DNA from: Salvia splendens
Lineage: Eukaryota; Streptophyta; Magnoliopsida; Lamiales; Lamiaceae
Length of the DNA: 64,000 nucleotides
NCBI RefSeq assembly: GCF_004379255.2
Contig: NC_056040.1
Coordinates: 5,436,257 to 5,500,256 of the forward strand
Direction: 5' to 3'
A program made the position numbers and the translations under genes. Position 1 is the stretch's first letter, and each line of letters begins with the position of its first letter. The notes beneath the pieces were generated by a model. It saw only the letters and a program-made list of their open reading frames with translations, was not told the origin of the DNA and ran no database searches. Shown here one piece after another: positions 11,541 through 23,393 of the stretch.

Positions 11541-11933
11541 ACATGTTTCTATATACATCTCAATGACCGATTAAACCTAGGCTTTGATACCAAAACATGT
11601 AACACACCTTACCCGATCAATTTAATATAATCAACTTTTATCGCATTTTAACTAATTATAAATTTATGTAATTTCGGTCCGTTACACCATGGTTACTAGA
11701 GCAAATTAAGACATGGATTTTGAAATCCAAATTGTATGTTGCATGTGTGATATCAACTCTCTTGGTTTACTTATCCCTGTTTGACATAGAATTTCAGATC
11801 AGAGATAAAAAACATCAAAAGTCATCATATTATATATAAGTGTGTGATCATAAATACAAGTTTATTTAGTTATTAGATTCATAGTAGTAGTAGTAAAAAA
11901 GGAATGATGCACAGCTAGCAGAGTCCGTATAGT
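11541..11933. other. Intergenic stretch 3' of the nsLTP gene
   Basis: No gene is visible. It probably includes the 3' UTR of the minus-strand lipid-transfer protein gene; there is no repeat structure beyond short AT-rich tracts. Confidence 0.45.
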
Positions 11934-12233
11934 TTATTTAAGAGATGGGCAATTGGTGGGAATGGTGACGTTGCAGGCGTTGGCTACATTGGCGGCGTTG
12001 GGAGATTGGATGTATTGCTTGTAGGCTGGGTTCTTGATGAATGAGCAGAAACAGGGCTCCTGCTCCTTGAGCCTACTGCAGCAGTCAGGCGTCGGAGGAT
12101 CCGGAATCCCCGTCATTATCGACGACGCGCACGGCACGAGCCTGGTGGCGTCGCACTCCACGGCCGCCGTCTCATGCACCACCACCGCCATCACCACCAC
12201 CACAATCAAGCCCGCCGCAACACCCTTCTTCAT
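11934..12233 (-). CDS. Type-2 non-specific lipid-transfer protein (AKCS9-like)
   Basis: Single-exon gene encoding 99 residues. Residues 1-24 form a basic then hydrophobic signal peptide (MKKGVAAGLIVVVVMAVVV) ending near ETAAVEC, so the product is predicted to be secreted to the apoplast. The mature part has the eight cysteines in the order C, C, CC, CxC, C, C that makes four disulfides, and the LKEQEPCFCSFIKNP block characteristic of type-2 nsLTPs. Family members bind lipids in a hydrophobic cavity and act in cutin or wax assembly or defence; the ligand here is unknown. I chose the ATG at 12233 because a longer frame begins only with TTG. It has its own TATA box; a decayed duplicate of its 5' end lies at 14531-14640. 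Confidence 0.92.
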   Translation of the reverse strand: MKKGVAAGLIVVVVMAVVVHETAAVECDATRLVPCASSIMTGIPDPPTPDCCSRLKEQEPCFCSFIKNPAYKQYIQSPNAANVANACNVTIPTNCPSLK

Positions 12234-12259
12234 CTTAAATAGCAGTAGCAACTCACACT

Positions 12260-12260
<1 letters not shown>

Positions 12261-12294
<34 letters not shown>

Positions 12295-12295
12295 T
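12261..12295. repeat. (GTATAT)n microsatellite in the nsLTP 5' UTR
   Basis: Five to six consecutive GTATAT units lie between the start codon and TATA box of the lipid-transfer protein gene, so they are probably transcribed. Repeat length is likely polymorphic. Confidence 0.9.
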
Positions 12296-12332
12296 GTATG
12301 GTGAGAAGGTAAGTGTGTAATTTAAGTGGACT

Positions 12333-12341
12333 TATTTATAG
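12333..12341 (-). promoter_or_regulatory. TATA box of the nsLTP gene
   Basis: CTATAAATA on the minus strand about 100 bp upstream of the start codon. Confidence 0.7.
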
Positions 12342-12859
12342 GCGATTCAAATCAAATGTTGTCTTCATTCTTTTTTAAATGATTTGCTAAAGACATTTCA
12401 GCGACTCCATGGCTTTATTGAATTTTATTTCATCTTTAAATTATATATTACGTGTCATTCATTCTGTATTTAATCTCTCCTTTATGGGATATAAATATAA
12501 ATATGTCAATGCTGATATATCACCAGATGTATAAGCATAATATATGCAACTACACACTTATTCCATCACACACACACCAAAACGAATGATAGAGAACAAT
12601 TTTAATTTGCTAGCTAACCGCAGATTTGCCAAATCAAATGGTTTTCAAATAAATGTTAGGTGAGAGGGCAGTCAGAGGGAAAAATAATGTTTTTTAATAA
12701 TCGATTATAAGTGAGATAATTTCTTAGTAACTTAAAAAGGAAAAAATAATCATCAATTAATCCTGTGAAAAAAAAAGCCTGGACAGGAGAGGAATTAATA
12801 CTTTTGTTCACAGACATTATCATGTGAGATCAAATTATAGGCTTCGTAATCGTATCATT

Positions 12860-13141
12860 AGTCATGCATTTAGAAGTATTTTTTTAAGGACATAAAAAAA
12901 ATTGAGAAGCAATTACTTTCATTGGAAAGTTTTAAAAAATAATAATAATTTAGGACGCAAAAGAAAGCATCCCGATAAATTAACTTAATTTTTTTAGGAC
13001 ACTTTCATTTGCGTTCTCTGATTTTAGTTGGGGCACTAACGGTAAGGACGTTTTTGAAGCGTTTTGTGATATATTTAGAAACACAAATTAGCATCCTTAA
13101 TTGCATTAAAATATGTCCTTAATGATTTGTTTGTTGTAGTG
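12860..13141. mobile_element. CACTA-like right-end remnant
   Basis: The segment ends in TTTGTTTGTTGTAGTG, the inverse of the CACTACAA terminus of En/Spm elements, and contains subterminal repeats around GGACGCAAA and GGACA. No matching left terminus was found. Confidence 0.3.
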
Positions 13142-14530
13142 TTATCATGATTTCTAAAATAGAGTTGTTTGATGTAACTGATTTTAAGTCATAATATAAG
13201 GAGATGTAATTGATTTTAAAATAGAGATATTCTGTTTTAAGTCATAATTTAATTAAATTAAGGAGATAGAAAATACAGATGCATAACCACTTTTTGGTAG
13301 CATATGATGAAATCCAATTTTATGTTACACAATTCTATCTTGTATTTTGTGCACAGTTAATATTTTTATGAAAGTTGTTTGCATATAAGTTGTCTAAAAT
13401 TTATGGATTACTATTATTTTGTAACTTTCATTCAAAGTTTTATTTTTCTTAATTTAATGTATTTTACTACTGATTGTATGTGCTTTATTATAAAATAATT
13501 TTAAAATGTGTCTTGTACGGGTGGGATGCTGGTTGTGGACAACTAAATTTTGACAATTACTAGTAATATTTATGGCTACTTTTAATAAATATTTTTTTAT
13601 TTTCTATTTTTGATGCATTAACAATATGATACGTTTTTAAAGGTAATACAACGGGTTGTGCATTGCACGGGTGAGACACTAGTTATGGATAGCTAAATAT
13701 CGCACCATGGATAAATATCCCTGTGAAAATTGAAATCCATGATCTCGTATTTTTCCTCTCATCTACACGTTTCTCCTCAATCCTAGCAACTTCACAAAAA
13801 GTGTTTTTTTTATGATATAATGAAAATACTGGAACTGAAATCTGAAATCTGAAAATTTGATGAAGAAGATGAATTGTCAAATGGGCTTAACTTATTATTT
13901 TTCTGCTTGGCTTTTAATTAATTTAGTTGGGCCATTTTATCTTTTCGAGCCCAACTTTAAACCCCATGCCATAAAGAGCTGTACGATTGTACATTGTTAA
14001 TTTGTGTGTTTTATGATATAATCATAATTTTGCTCTCTTCTTTTAAATTACTTTTTTTCTTTCCATTTCATTTTCTTTTTTTTTCAATCAAGAGGGGGAC
14101 TCTCATCATCAAATTTTGATTCTTTAAAGAATATAAAGACTTGTATTTCTTAATTTTCAATATTGGGCCAATAATTTTAATCCATCGTCTAATCTTCAAT
14201 TCCATAGGTTTTGTTATTTAAATTATTTTCAGTTATTATAGACTTTAAACTAATGAAGTATTGTATTAACATTTGGTTCATACTTGAACACTAATTAAAA
14301 CAAGACACTAAAAATTATTTTATCTTTCAAATTTGCAAAACTAATTTAATACCAAATATTTGCGAAACAGACTGAAAAATAAAGTCATTGCTATGCCATG
14401 TTGTTTATGATGAAATTTGGCCATTAAACATCATTAAAGGAGCAAATTTGTCATTTAGTTTTAATTTTAATTTTCATACTCGTATTATTTACTTTTAAGT
14501 TTTAAGGACTTCTGCACCACTTGTAGATAA
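13142..14530. other. AT-rich intergenic stretch
   Basis: No gene recognised. Around 13640-13680 a GTGCATTGCACGGGTGAG palindromic motif resembles transposon-end sequence, but no element can be delimited. Confidence 0.45.
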
Positions 14531-14640
14531 GGCCGCAACAAAAAAAACCCTTCTTCATCTTGATTCACATTGTAACTGTATGTATGTATAATGTATGTAT
14601 GTTGAGAAATGTGTATTTTAAGACCTGTATTTATAGGAGT
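14531..14640 (-). pseudogene. Duplicated 5' end of the nsLTP gene (remnant)
   Basis: Read on the minus strand, this has a TATA motif (14628-14637), a GTAT-rich leader and an ATG at 14558 followed by codons for MKKGF, in the same order as in the nsLTP gene at 11934-12233. The coding sequence then diverges after about five codons and no cysteine-rich body follows. It appears to be a truncated tandem copy retaining only promoter and leader. Confidence 0.55.
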
Positions 14641-15114
14641 AATCTACCTGGTTTGAATAGACACCTATGTGCCTGTGTATGTAAGTACTCAATTAAATTT
14701 TTTATTATAACTAATTATATCAATTGAAGGAGTAGTAGAATTTCAATCATTCGAATTTGTGATTTCAGTCATTCGAATTTCAATTGCTTCGGTGTGTTTA
14801 CAATTTATTTAGCAGAATTGTGATTTATGGGCACATATCCATGGATTAAATATAATCACGTGAATCTTTTCGCAATGTTTTCATCACATAAAAATAGAGA
14901 CTTTTGAGATTGACACAAGTTTTAATGCACAATTGATAAACTAAGAGAAATAGATAATGAAAAAGTAATTGGAGTATTGTTGTGGAGAATATGACTCAAG
15001 AAAAAAAAAAGAAGTTAATACTAAAAATAGATGTAGGCTATTTTTATGGAATAGACGAAAATGGAAAAAAAATCTCTGTTTGTTTTTATTCTGTCTCTTC
15101 TCGCGTCTCTACAG

Positions 15115-15797
15115 GAGTTCTTGGAGATGGATTCATGGCAAGTAACATAGCCTTCCAAAACACAGCTGGCCCGAAAACTTATCAAGCTGTGGCATTCCGA
15201 TCAGACAGCGACCGTTCCATTATCGAAAACTGCGAATTCCTCGGCAATCAAGATACTTTGTACCCACATGGCATGCGGCAGTACTACAAATCCTGCCGCA
15301 TCCAAGGGAACGTCGACTTCATCTTTGGTAACGCAGCCGCATTCTTCGAGGACTGCCACATCCTCGTCGCTCCACGGCAGCAAAACCCCGAGAAAGGGGA
15401 GAAAAATGTTGTCACGGCCCACGGGAGGACAGACCCTGCCATGTCAACAGGGTTCGTCTTCCAAAATTGTGTGGTCAATGGAACAGAGGCCTACATGGCT
15501 CTGTTCCGCCAAAATCCAAAGGTGCACACTAATTTTTTGGGTAGGCCGTGGAAGGCCTACTCGAGGACTGTTTTTATCTCGTGTGAATTGGAGGATATTG
15601 TTACGTCAGATGGATGGATGCCGTGAGACGGGGACTTTGCGTTGGAGACTTTGTACTATGGAGAGTACAAGAATGTCGGTGCCGGGTCGGACACGTCGGG
15701 TAGAGTGCGGTGGAGTAGCCGGATTCCGGCGGAGCATGTTGCGTCTTATTCTCTCGCAAATTTCATTCAAGGAGATCGGTGGATTAGTGGCATCTGA
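15115..15797 (+). pseudogene. Pectinesterase (PME51-like), copy A, truncated with nonsense codon
   Basis: An exon-2-like segment follows a good polypyrimidine tract and AG acceptor at 15113-15114. It encodes the pectinesterase catalytic half: QAVAFRS, the GNQDTLY block with the catalytic Gln and Asp, VDFIFGNAA with the nucleophilic Asp, and [10 protein letters not shown] with the substrate-binding Arg. It ends at TGA 15795-15797. An in-frame TGA at 15624-15626 replaces the Trp of the conserved WMPW motif and removes the last 57 codons. Exon 1, with the PMEI pro-region and the GxYxE motif, is not found upstream. Pectinesterases demethylate cell-wall homogalacturonan; this copy cannot make a complete enzyme. 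Confidence 0.9.
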
Positions 15798-16001
15798 AGT
15801 ATTAACGTATTGTTTTCAACTTTTCATTATATGAAACGTTTCATTTTTAATGGGACATGAATATGCAATATTGTTTTAATAAAATTGCAAATATCTAGTG
15901 AATCCAAATATTTGATGGATTATTGACCAACTGCCATTTAAAATCAGAGTATCCAAAAATTTGGGTTTGTGAATATTTCTTAGCTTATTCTGTCTCAATA
16001 G

Positions 16002-16657
16002 TGTTTGGAGATGGATTCATGAAGTAACGTGGCCCCGTGTTGGGGAATTTTGAGGTATGAAACATAAGCATTAAATATACGGACATGTAATAAAATACTC
16101 TAAAGTTATTTCTAATTGCAATAGAACATGATCAGAAACAATGAATTAAGGATTGAACGCACAGAGACAATTTAATTAAAAAGATTTGAAACCAAAGTAT
16201 TTTGATTGTTTTGAATTATCTAGGAAACTCACCTGAGAACACAAACGCAAGAAGTAAACTGAAAAACTTTTAAGGAACGAGAACTACGTTGATTGTGTGG
16301 TCAACAGGGTTCGTCTTCCAAAATTGTGTGGTCAACGGAACAGAGGCCTACATGGCTCTGTTCCGCAGCAATCCGAAGGTGCACACTAATTTCTTGGGCA
16401 GGCCGTGGAAGGCCTACTCGAGGACGGTTTTTGTCTCGTGTGATTTGGAGGCTATTGTTACATCAGATGGATGGATGCCGTGGGACGGGGAATTTGGGTT
16501 GGAGACTTTGTATTATGGAGAGTACAAGAATGTCGGTGCTGGATCGGACACGTCGGGAAGAGTGCAATGGAGTAGTCGGATTCCAGCGGAGCATGTTGCT
16601 TCTTATTCTGCCGGAAATTTCATTCAGGGAGATCGGTGGATTCATGGCATATTCTAA
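16002..16657 (+). pseudogene. Pectinesterase (PME51-like), copy B, internally deleted
   Basis: A tandem copy of the pseudogene just upstream. A short start (GTTTGGAGATGGATTCATG after an intron-like AG at 16000-16001) breaks off near 16030, followed by about 250 bp of unrelated DNA. The 3' part then resumes at about 16300 with STGFVFQNC and runs open to TAA at 16655-16657. It lacks the two central catalytic blocks, QDTL and DFIFG, but keeps [10 protein letters not shown] and, unlike copy A, the Trp of WMPW. At the resumption point TTGTGTGGTCAAC occurs twice (about 16293 and 16325), suggesting repair through a short repeat. Confidence 0.87.
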
Positions 16658-18240
16658 CGTGTTGTTGAAACGTTCAAATGTAGGAATAATTGAAAAAATA
16701 ATTAACATTACTAGCTAATAAGCAGTAAACACTCTCGGTTATATTGGTTAAATGAACCAGTAAATTGCACCCATCATAATTACCCATGTGTATGCCATCA
16801 TTTTTATCCTAGTATTTTACTTGGTCAACAAAATGCATGTGTATTTATCAAAAGTTGATTTATGAAAGGATTATTAAATTAATTAATATTTTTACTAAAA
16901 ATTTGATCATTTTCTAAGTAATACTTTAATAATAATGATATGATCCTCGTTCTTGATTTAAGATCTAACGACGAATCAAACCGATACAGTGAATGAATAA
17001 AGCCACAAACGGGATATATGGACCATTTGATAAGTAGTGATATGGAGTACATGACGCCACAAACGAGTATGAAAATTCGTTTAATATGTCAGATAAAGAT
17101 CTCAATAAATTGAAAGTTCGAATAATAACTCAATAGAAGTAAAACTCATAAAATATGATTCAAAAATAGGTGTGAAATTCGTCCTAACATATGGGGGCCT
17201 TTTATAAGCACTAGTTGTTTGAATTTGAGTTTATCTTTCATTTGGACAAGAACACAACCATTTTGCAGCAATGCTTTTCTTGGTTTTTCATTTTTACATG
17301 TAGTGTTTGAATTGATGTTATATTATCTATAGTTCTTAATAACACATGTTTGATTTGTTAAAGTCACATAATAGTAGGAAATTCCAAAAATATCCTTTGA
17401 CTTTTTCTATATTTTCAAGATTAGGGCTATATTAGTAATTTTAGGTAATCTAAGATTGGAATAGTGTTGCACATATTATTATTACTCAATTTTTTATGAT
17501 AATAAAACACCATTTTTAAGTCTTAATTCAACGGGTCCTACCTTATTGAGCGGGCCACACAGAAAATTTAACCAATATATCAAACACTAGATTGGATCAT
17601 AAAATACACTTTATCTACTCATTCAAACACAATAAGATATAAAGGAAAATAGGCTAGAAGAAGATAAACATGAAAGAAAACTTTAATTTAATAGAAGGAA
17701 AGACAATATAATTAATACAATTTCATCTATCTATTAACTAGGAAACAAATAAATATGGAGTAGTAAAACAATTGAGTAGCCTTCAAGACATGTAAATATT
17801 GAAATTATTAAGAATCTTAATTCTCTTGGGCTCTTTTACTCACAAATCAGTCTACTTGCTTCAATCTTTGATCCACTTACACGTACGTAACTATTAATAC
17901 ACCTTGGATGGCTTAAACATTCATCTTTAATCGGCCTTTTATAATTATTGAGTCAATATTTATTGAATTAATTCATTCAATTTATTTTAAATTTTTGGCT
18001 CGGCTTTTAGCGTGACCACTGTAAATCGCTATGCTTAAGCTATATAACCTAAGTAATGAGGAAAAGTTTATTTGATTTGGTGAATCTATGTAAATTTTAA
18101 ACTTGATAGTTGCATCGAATTTTCAAAGGAAATACTCCTTATTTCAGTAATTATTAGGATTTAGCAAATACAGTAGTTGACTGGAAAGTGTGAAATAGGA
18201 ATCGGCAATAACTGACAACGAAACATCGGAGTATCAACGT
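16658..18240. other. AT-rich intergenic stretch
   Basis: No gene recognised. It lies between the pectinesterase pseudogenes and the lipid phosphate phosphatase promoter; 17390-17640 has transposon-like composition but no delimitable ends. Confidence 0.45.
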
Positions 18241-18642
18241 GGCCTCAGCCTCTCACTCACACGCACTCTGAAGTCGGCTGCGGATCACCAAAACCTTTAA
18301 CCTCCTCTCGCTGTGAACATTCGCTTCCGCAATTTTTTTTTTTTAAAAAAGGCTCCTTGAAAAGGTGAATGTATGTTCTTTCTCCCGTCATCTTTCTACT
18401 AATTCTCATGTCAATTTTATAATTAAATTAAGAATTATAATTCCGTTAAAGTAGCCTTCCGCCCAATTATTGATGCTTAACTACCTTGTTTCGCTTGGAC
18501 CCTTTGATTCTTGCAAATTGTATCTACTTTGCTTTCATGAATAGTGCCATTTTTCTACTTATAAAAGTAGTTTTTCAACTGCAACCTTTATTCCTTTGTA
18601 ATTTCATTTTTTTGCATTTTTACCACCAGTTCATCATCAAGC

Positions 18643-21548
18643 ATGCCGTCGCTTGATTCCGAATCCAACTATTGTTCTAGAATTTTCCGAGCTTCTTTCA
18701 AGTCTCAGGTCTCTGGGATTTGTAGTGATGATAATCAATTCGTTTTGTGTGATAAATTCACGAGCTGATGCTCATGTCCATTTTGTGCTTCTCTATTCGG
18801 GTGGTTTCTATGTTTCTCTTTTTTCTGTTTGATTGACAAGTAAATCGTTGGCATATTTGAAAGATTTAAGAATTGGGTTGTATTGATGAGTATCTTGTGA
18901 AACTGACTTATGTTTTTCGAATTCAGAGGCGCAATTCCGGTGATAGGTTTTCTCAACTTGACTCTCCTTTGATAGGCTCCAACCCCCACCAGGTCCGTTT
19001 CGCGATTCTACTATACTCCTATTTAATAAAATACTTGATACTTGTAAGTTGGTATACACCCTTCTTTACGGATGACTAAAATGTGAGTGGCCAAAGGTAG
19101 AGATTATAGACAGTAGCTGATCTTTTGATATAATGCTCAAATTGAATATTGAGGATCTCCTTAGGATATAAATGGCATTCACACTTACCGGAACCTATAA
19201 GGAGTAGTCAACAATGTTATTCTTGCTCTACTCCCATATCATCATTTTTGGCAGTTTGTCAATGTGTATGTACTAATCAGTAATTAGATATATATCGAGT
19301 TTTATCTCATCGATTGTTTAACAGATTTTTAGTTTTGTTTGCTTTGTACTCCCCGAGGAGGGTAGTAGTATCATGAATCTCCCCTCGGTTGATGTCGCGA
19401 ATCAAGGTCAAAGCATGTTTCATCTTTATTGGCAATTATCTAATTATAGCTCAACATATTGAAGCTATCATTAGAAGTGACCTTTACATCATCCCTATTT
19501 CAATTGGCACTAAAAGCACATATATATCTAGTCTAAGCCTGCAGCTTTGATAAGATTAGATCAAGTGCAGTATAATTGAGTGTTGCTGAGGTTTAAGTAC
19601 TACACCATTAGTCTGTTCATTACTCAATTAAATTGTTATCATGCTAATCTCCGACCAAAACTAAGGCTAGAATATAACCATTTCGAATAAAGGCATAGAA
19701 AATAAATGGAGGTAGATGCTGTACATATTCAAATAAAATATACAGCCATCTGCACTTATTTCTGATTTCTGAACGAAGACTGCGCAGCTGATTCCATTGA
19801 ACTTTCCATTTATCAATTTTTCCCTTTATGCATTTATACAAAGTGAGATAAATATTTGCTCTGCCTATAGTAGATATTTGAAACTGAAGAAAGTTACTTA
19901 TGTAATTTTTGTTATTTCTCTGAAAAGTGAAGTTTCACAGAGGTGTGATATATTGAAGTATGTGTCAAATTGTGCAGAGTGAAATGTGGCAAGCAAGGGA
20001 TGGAACTCATACCGTGAGGTCTCATGGAGTCAGAGTAGCAAAGATACATATCCATGATTGGCTAATACTTGTGTTGCTGGGTTTTATTATACTTAGTTTG
20101 AATGTCATCCATCCCTTTTATCGCTTTGTTGGGAAGGATATGATGTCCGATCTCAAATATCCTCATAAGAACAACACAGTTCCTTTTTGGGCTGTAGTGG
20201 TAAGTTAAAACTTTACCTTAAAAAATCTCGAGTTTTCCTAAAAGTTAGCACTGTAAGTTGATTTTCTTGGTTTTTTCTAGCTAGCTGCAGTTCCATTGCC
20301 GATTTTCGTTTTCCTACTATTCTATCTTCGCCAAAGAGATGTATATGATCTTCATGCTTCCATACTAGGTATTATGATACTTTCAGATCTCTGGCCTTTG
20401 CTAGCACCTCATATTCTACTATGCAGTAAGGATGACTTGACAATTGTTTGTAACGTTTAATGCAATTGTCTATGTATAGGACTCCTGTTTTCTGACCTCA
20501 TAACGGGGGTCATAACTGATGCCATAAAAAATGCAGTTGGTCGCCCTCGGCCAGACTTCTTTTGGCGATGCTTTCCAGATGGACAGGATGTAAGTGGCCT
20601 CAATATTTGATTGTATTTCCTTTTTCTGGCTAACCTTGTTTCTTTTTTTTGACATCGATTCGCCTAATTAATTTTCAATAGCTCTTCAGGCATACGATCG
20701 ATGGGGAAATGTAATCTGCCATGGTGACAAGCATCTCATAATGCATGGGCATAAGAGTTTTCCCAGTGGGCATACTTCATGTAAGACCGAAATCTAATTC
20801 GGACGTCATTATAGTTTTCAACGAAAGAAACTCTAACCTGTTCACCATTTTAAGAATATCTTGTTCTATCAATTAAAAGACTAATCAAACCGACACACAG
20901 GGGCGTTTGCTGGCTTGGGCTTCTTGTCTCTATATTTATCCGGGAAGATAAAGGTGTTTGATCGAAGAGGCCATGTTGCCAAACTGTGTCTGGTTGTGCT
21001 CCCTCTACTCACTGCGTCTCTGGTTGCTGTTTCTCGTGTGGATGACTATCGGCACCACTGGCAGGATGTGTTCGCAGGAGGTTTGATAGGTTGGTCTGTT
21101 GCAGTTACAGTAACTGATATCTAAATTGTAAGTTTTCGAAACCAAGTTTAATGGAAGTTTATCTTGGCAGGTCTAGTAGTTGCTACTGTCTGCTATTTGC
21201 AGTTCTTTCCACCACCATATCATGTCAATGGTATCTTCTAATCTTCCTTTCCTCTTATATAAATAGTCATTTTCTTTCTTACAACTAGAGCTGTCGAAAG
21301 GGCTAGGCCGTGACCGCTCTAAATTACAATAGAAATGTTGTTAAATGTGCTATGGTTGCTTCTACGCAGGGTGGATGACATACGCGTGCTTGCGCTTGTT
21401 GGAGGAGATGAGAGCCAATACGAACAATGGTCAGGTCAACGGCCAGGCTGCCGAGGTCGAAATCCAGCCAAATCAAATGAACAACAATTCTGCCAAGGCT
21501 GGTACATCCAGCTTGCCAGATGAAGATATCGAATCTGGAAGAAGATAG
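18643..21548 (+). CDS. LPP: Lipid phosphate phosphatase (PAP2 family)
   Basis: Nine exons, 18643-18708, 18927-18992, 19978-20199, 20281-20368, 20480-20589, 20690-20780, 20901-21089, 21171-21230 and 21370-21548, join to 356 residues with GT-AG introns and consistent phases. The three phosphatase signatures are present: KNAVGRPRP (motif 1), KSFPSGHTS (motif 2) and [13 protein letters not shown] (motif 3), together with about six hydrophobic segments such as [14 protein letters not shown]. Plant LPPs are membrane enzymes that dephosphorylate phosphatidate, lyso-phosphatidate and diacylglycerol pyrophosphate to make diacylglycerol. The two small N-terminal exons give a polar extension like Arabidopsis LPP1/LPP3. 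The first ATG was chosen because it keeps phase with exon 3; a start at the Met in exon 3 would give a shorter LPP2-like form. The Gln/Asn-rich C-terminus is hydrophilic. Confidence 0.93.
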
Positions 21549-21907
21549 TTTCAAAGGTGGGCAGTTTAGAGTAGCTAATGTGCATATGAAGTTGGGACAT
21601 ATTTTTTCTTCTTCAAGAGACATATCTCACTGTAGTTAATGATGTTGGAGCTATTATGATTAGGAACATTTTATGTATACCAGTAATTGTTTCCTCTTAT
21701 ACATTCATGTAACAAAATCCCTTTTTTGTCAGGTTTAATGGATTTGACTTGGAAGTAGAGAGATTTGACTTGGAAGTAGAGAAATCAATTCCTAATTCAT
21801 TATTTCATAGTATCACATAAATGTTTGGATTTAGAATAAGATTTCAATTTCATATCTTTCTAATTTCACAGTTTGAATCTATATCTAAATCTTCATAAAG
21901 ATACTAA

Positions 21908-22368
21908 GAGCATCTGCAGCTGAGGGGATGCGTGGCATTTTCTGATTAGGAGTTAAATTTATTTTTCTTTTTGAAAATTCATAAAAATCAGAAATAATCC
22001 AAAAAATAAAAATATATATATATATTTAGATTCTCAAAAATATAGCAGTTTTATGGCCGTATTTTTCAAAAAAAAAAAAAATTATTTTTTTAATATCCAA
22101 ATCATGTATAAATACTCACATTCATCATCCATTTATTACATCAAATTATTGTTCACTTATACTTCTCTCATATTTTTTCATACAACTCACCTTCATCTTC
22201 CTCTCTCCCTCAAACACTCTCTCTAAATTCAAAAATGAACCCGTATGATATGGACCGGATCATTGTAATAGTATTGCGGAGTATTTAAATTGAATAATAG
22301 AATAGTGAGATCCATGAATAGTGTAAAAGCATGTCTTGCGGAAGAGCATGGATGTGAATGTTGTGCTC
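21908..22368 (+). mobile_element. Harbinger-derived MITE with ORF-start remnant
   Basis: Starts GAGCATCTGCAG after TAA and ends GTGCTC before TTA, in the pattern of the other Harbinger elements in this window. Inside, a TC-rich leader runs into AAAAATGAACCCGTATGA, which mimics the start region (MNP) of the Myb/SANT accessory ORF, and then breaks off. It is probably a heavily deleted derivative. Confidence 0.5.
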
Positions 22369-22486
22369 TTACAGAATAGCATGAAATTAAAAATGAATAA
22401 AAGTGGGCCCGGGCAATACTATCTTTATTTATTTTAGAATATAGGGGTAACATAGTAATTTGGTTCGTATAAAATTTGTTACTATA

Positions 22487-22687
22487 CTCCCTTTGTTCCA
22501 CTCTAAGTTACACATTTTCCTTTTTGGGTATCTCACTTTAAATGACACATTTCTAAATATAAAAACATCACTCTCTCTACTTTTTCCTTCTCTCTTACTT
22601 TAATCTCTCAACATTACTCAGAAAATAACACTGAATTATATCTCATACCAAATTAGAAATGTTTCACTTAAAATAAAACAAAGGGAG
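22487..22687. mobile_element. Stowaway-like MITE
   Basis: Begins CTCCCTTTGTTCCACTC after TA and ends in AACAAAGGGAG. The inverted repeats are imperfect and the right TA is lost. Confidence 0.55.
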
Positions 22688-22698
22688 GCCACCTTAAA

Positions 22699-22750
22699 AT
22701 TTTGGTTGATATACGCAACATCTAATTTTGGTTGATATACGCAACATCTA
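22699..22750. repeat. 26-bp tandem duplication
   Basis: Two perfect copies of a unit containing TTTGGTTGATATACGCAACA, period 26, immediately after the Stowaway-like element. Confidence 0.9.
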
Positions 22751-22764
22751 ATTTACAGATAATA

Positions 22765-22939
22765 CTCCGTTCTATATTAAAAATGACAAGATGGTACACT
22801 AAACTTAAAATGAAGTAGGCAATTACAATGATACTTTACCATCAATCTATTTTTTTTATTTTTGAGTAAAATATATTTATATTTCAGTTACTAAAACAGA
22901 CTCAAATTATTTTTTAAAATTTTGTGAATGAAAAGGGAG
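22765..22939. mobile_element. Degenerate Stowaway-like MITE
   Basis: TA-flanked segment from CTCCGTTCTATATT to AATGAAAAGGGAG, a decayed pair of Stowaway-type termini about 175 bp apart. Confidence 0.45.
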
Positions 22940-23393
22940 TATAATATTGAAAATATTAGAGTAAAATTAATATTTAATATGATATTATATTAAAATGAGT
23001 TTGAATTTAATATAAATGATTGGGAATGGTAATAGTGAAAATATATACGTGCATATAGTAGGGACGTGGGGATCCATATCCAATAAAATGGTTGGTAAGA
23101 AATTAAATGCAAAATTGTGATAGATATGGAGCAAAGCCCGCTTCAGATTTTCTTGTCTCAAACAAATCACCAACTTCACATATATGGATGTATACCACCG
23201 ACTCTGATATAAATCAATTTCTAAACAAAATACATTACACTTTCTGAATTGATATCAGGAGAAATTTGTATGAGTAGAACACTGGTCAGTTATATTGAAG
23301 TAATATTCACAAAATTCATTCTCTTCGAGGATCATCATTGGTCCATATACTTCTTGTTCTACCGACTGATCAGGTAATTAATGACTATTTACA

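Noticed and set aside
12234..12251. Six-codon N-terminal extension of the nsLTP
   Set aside because: It would start with TTG; the ATG at 12233 gives a normal signal peptide.
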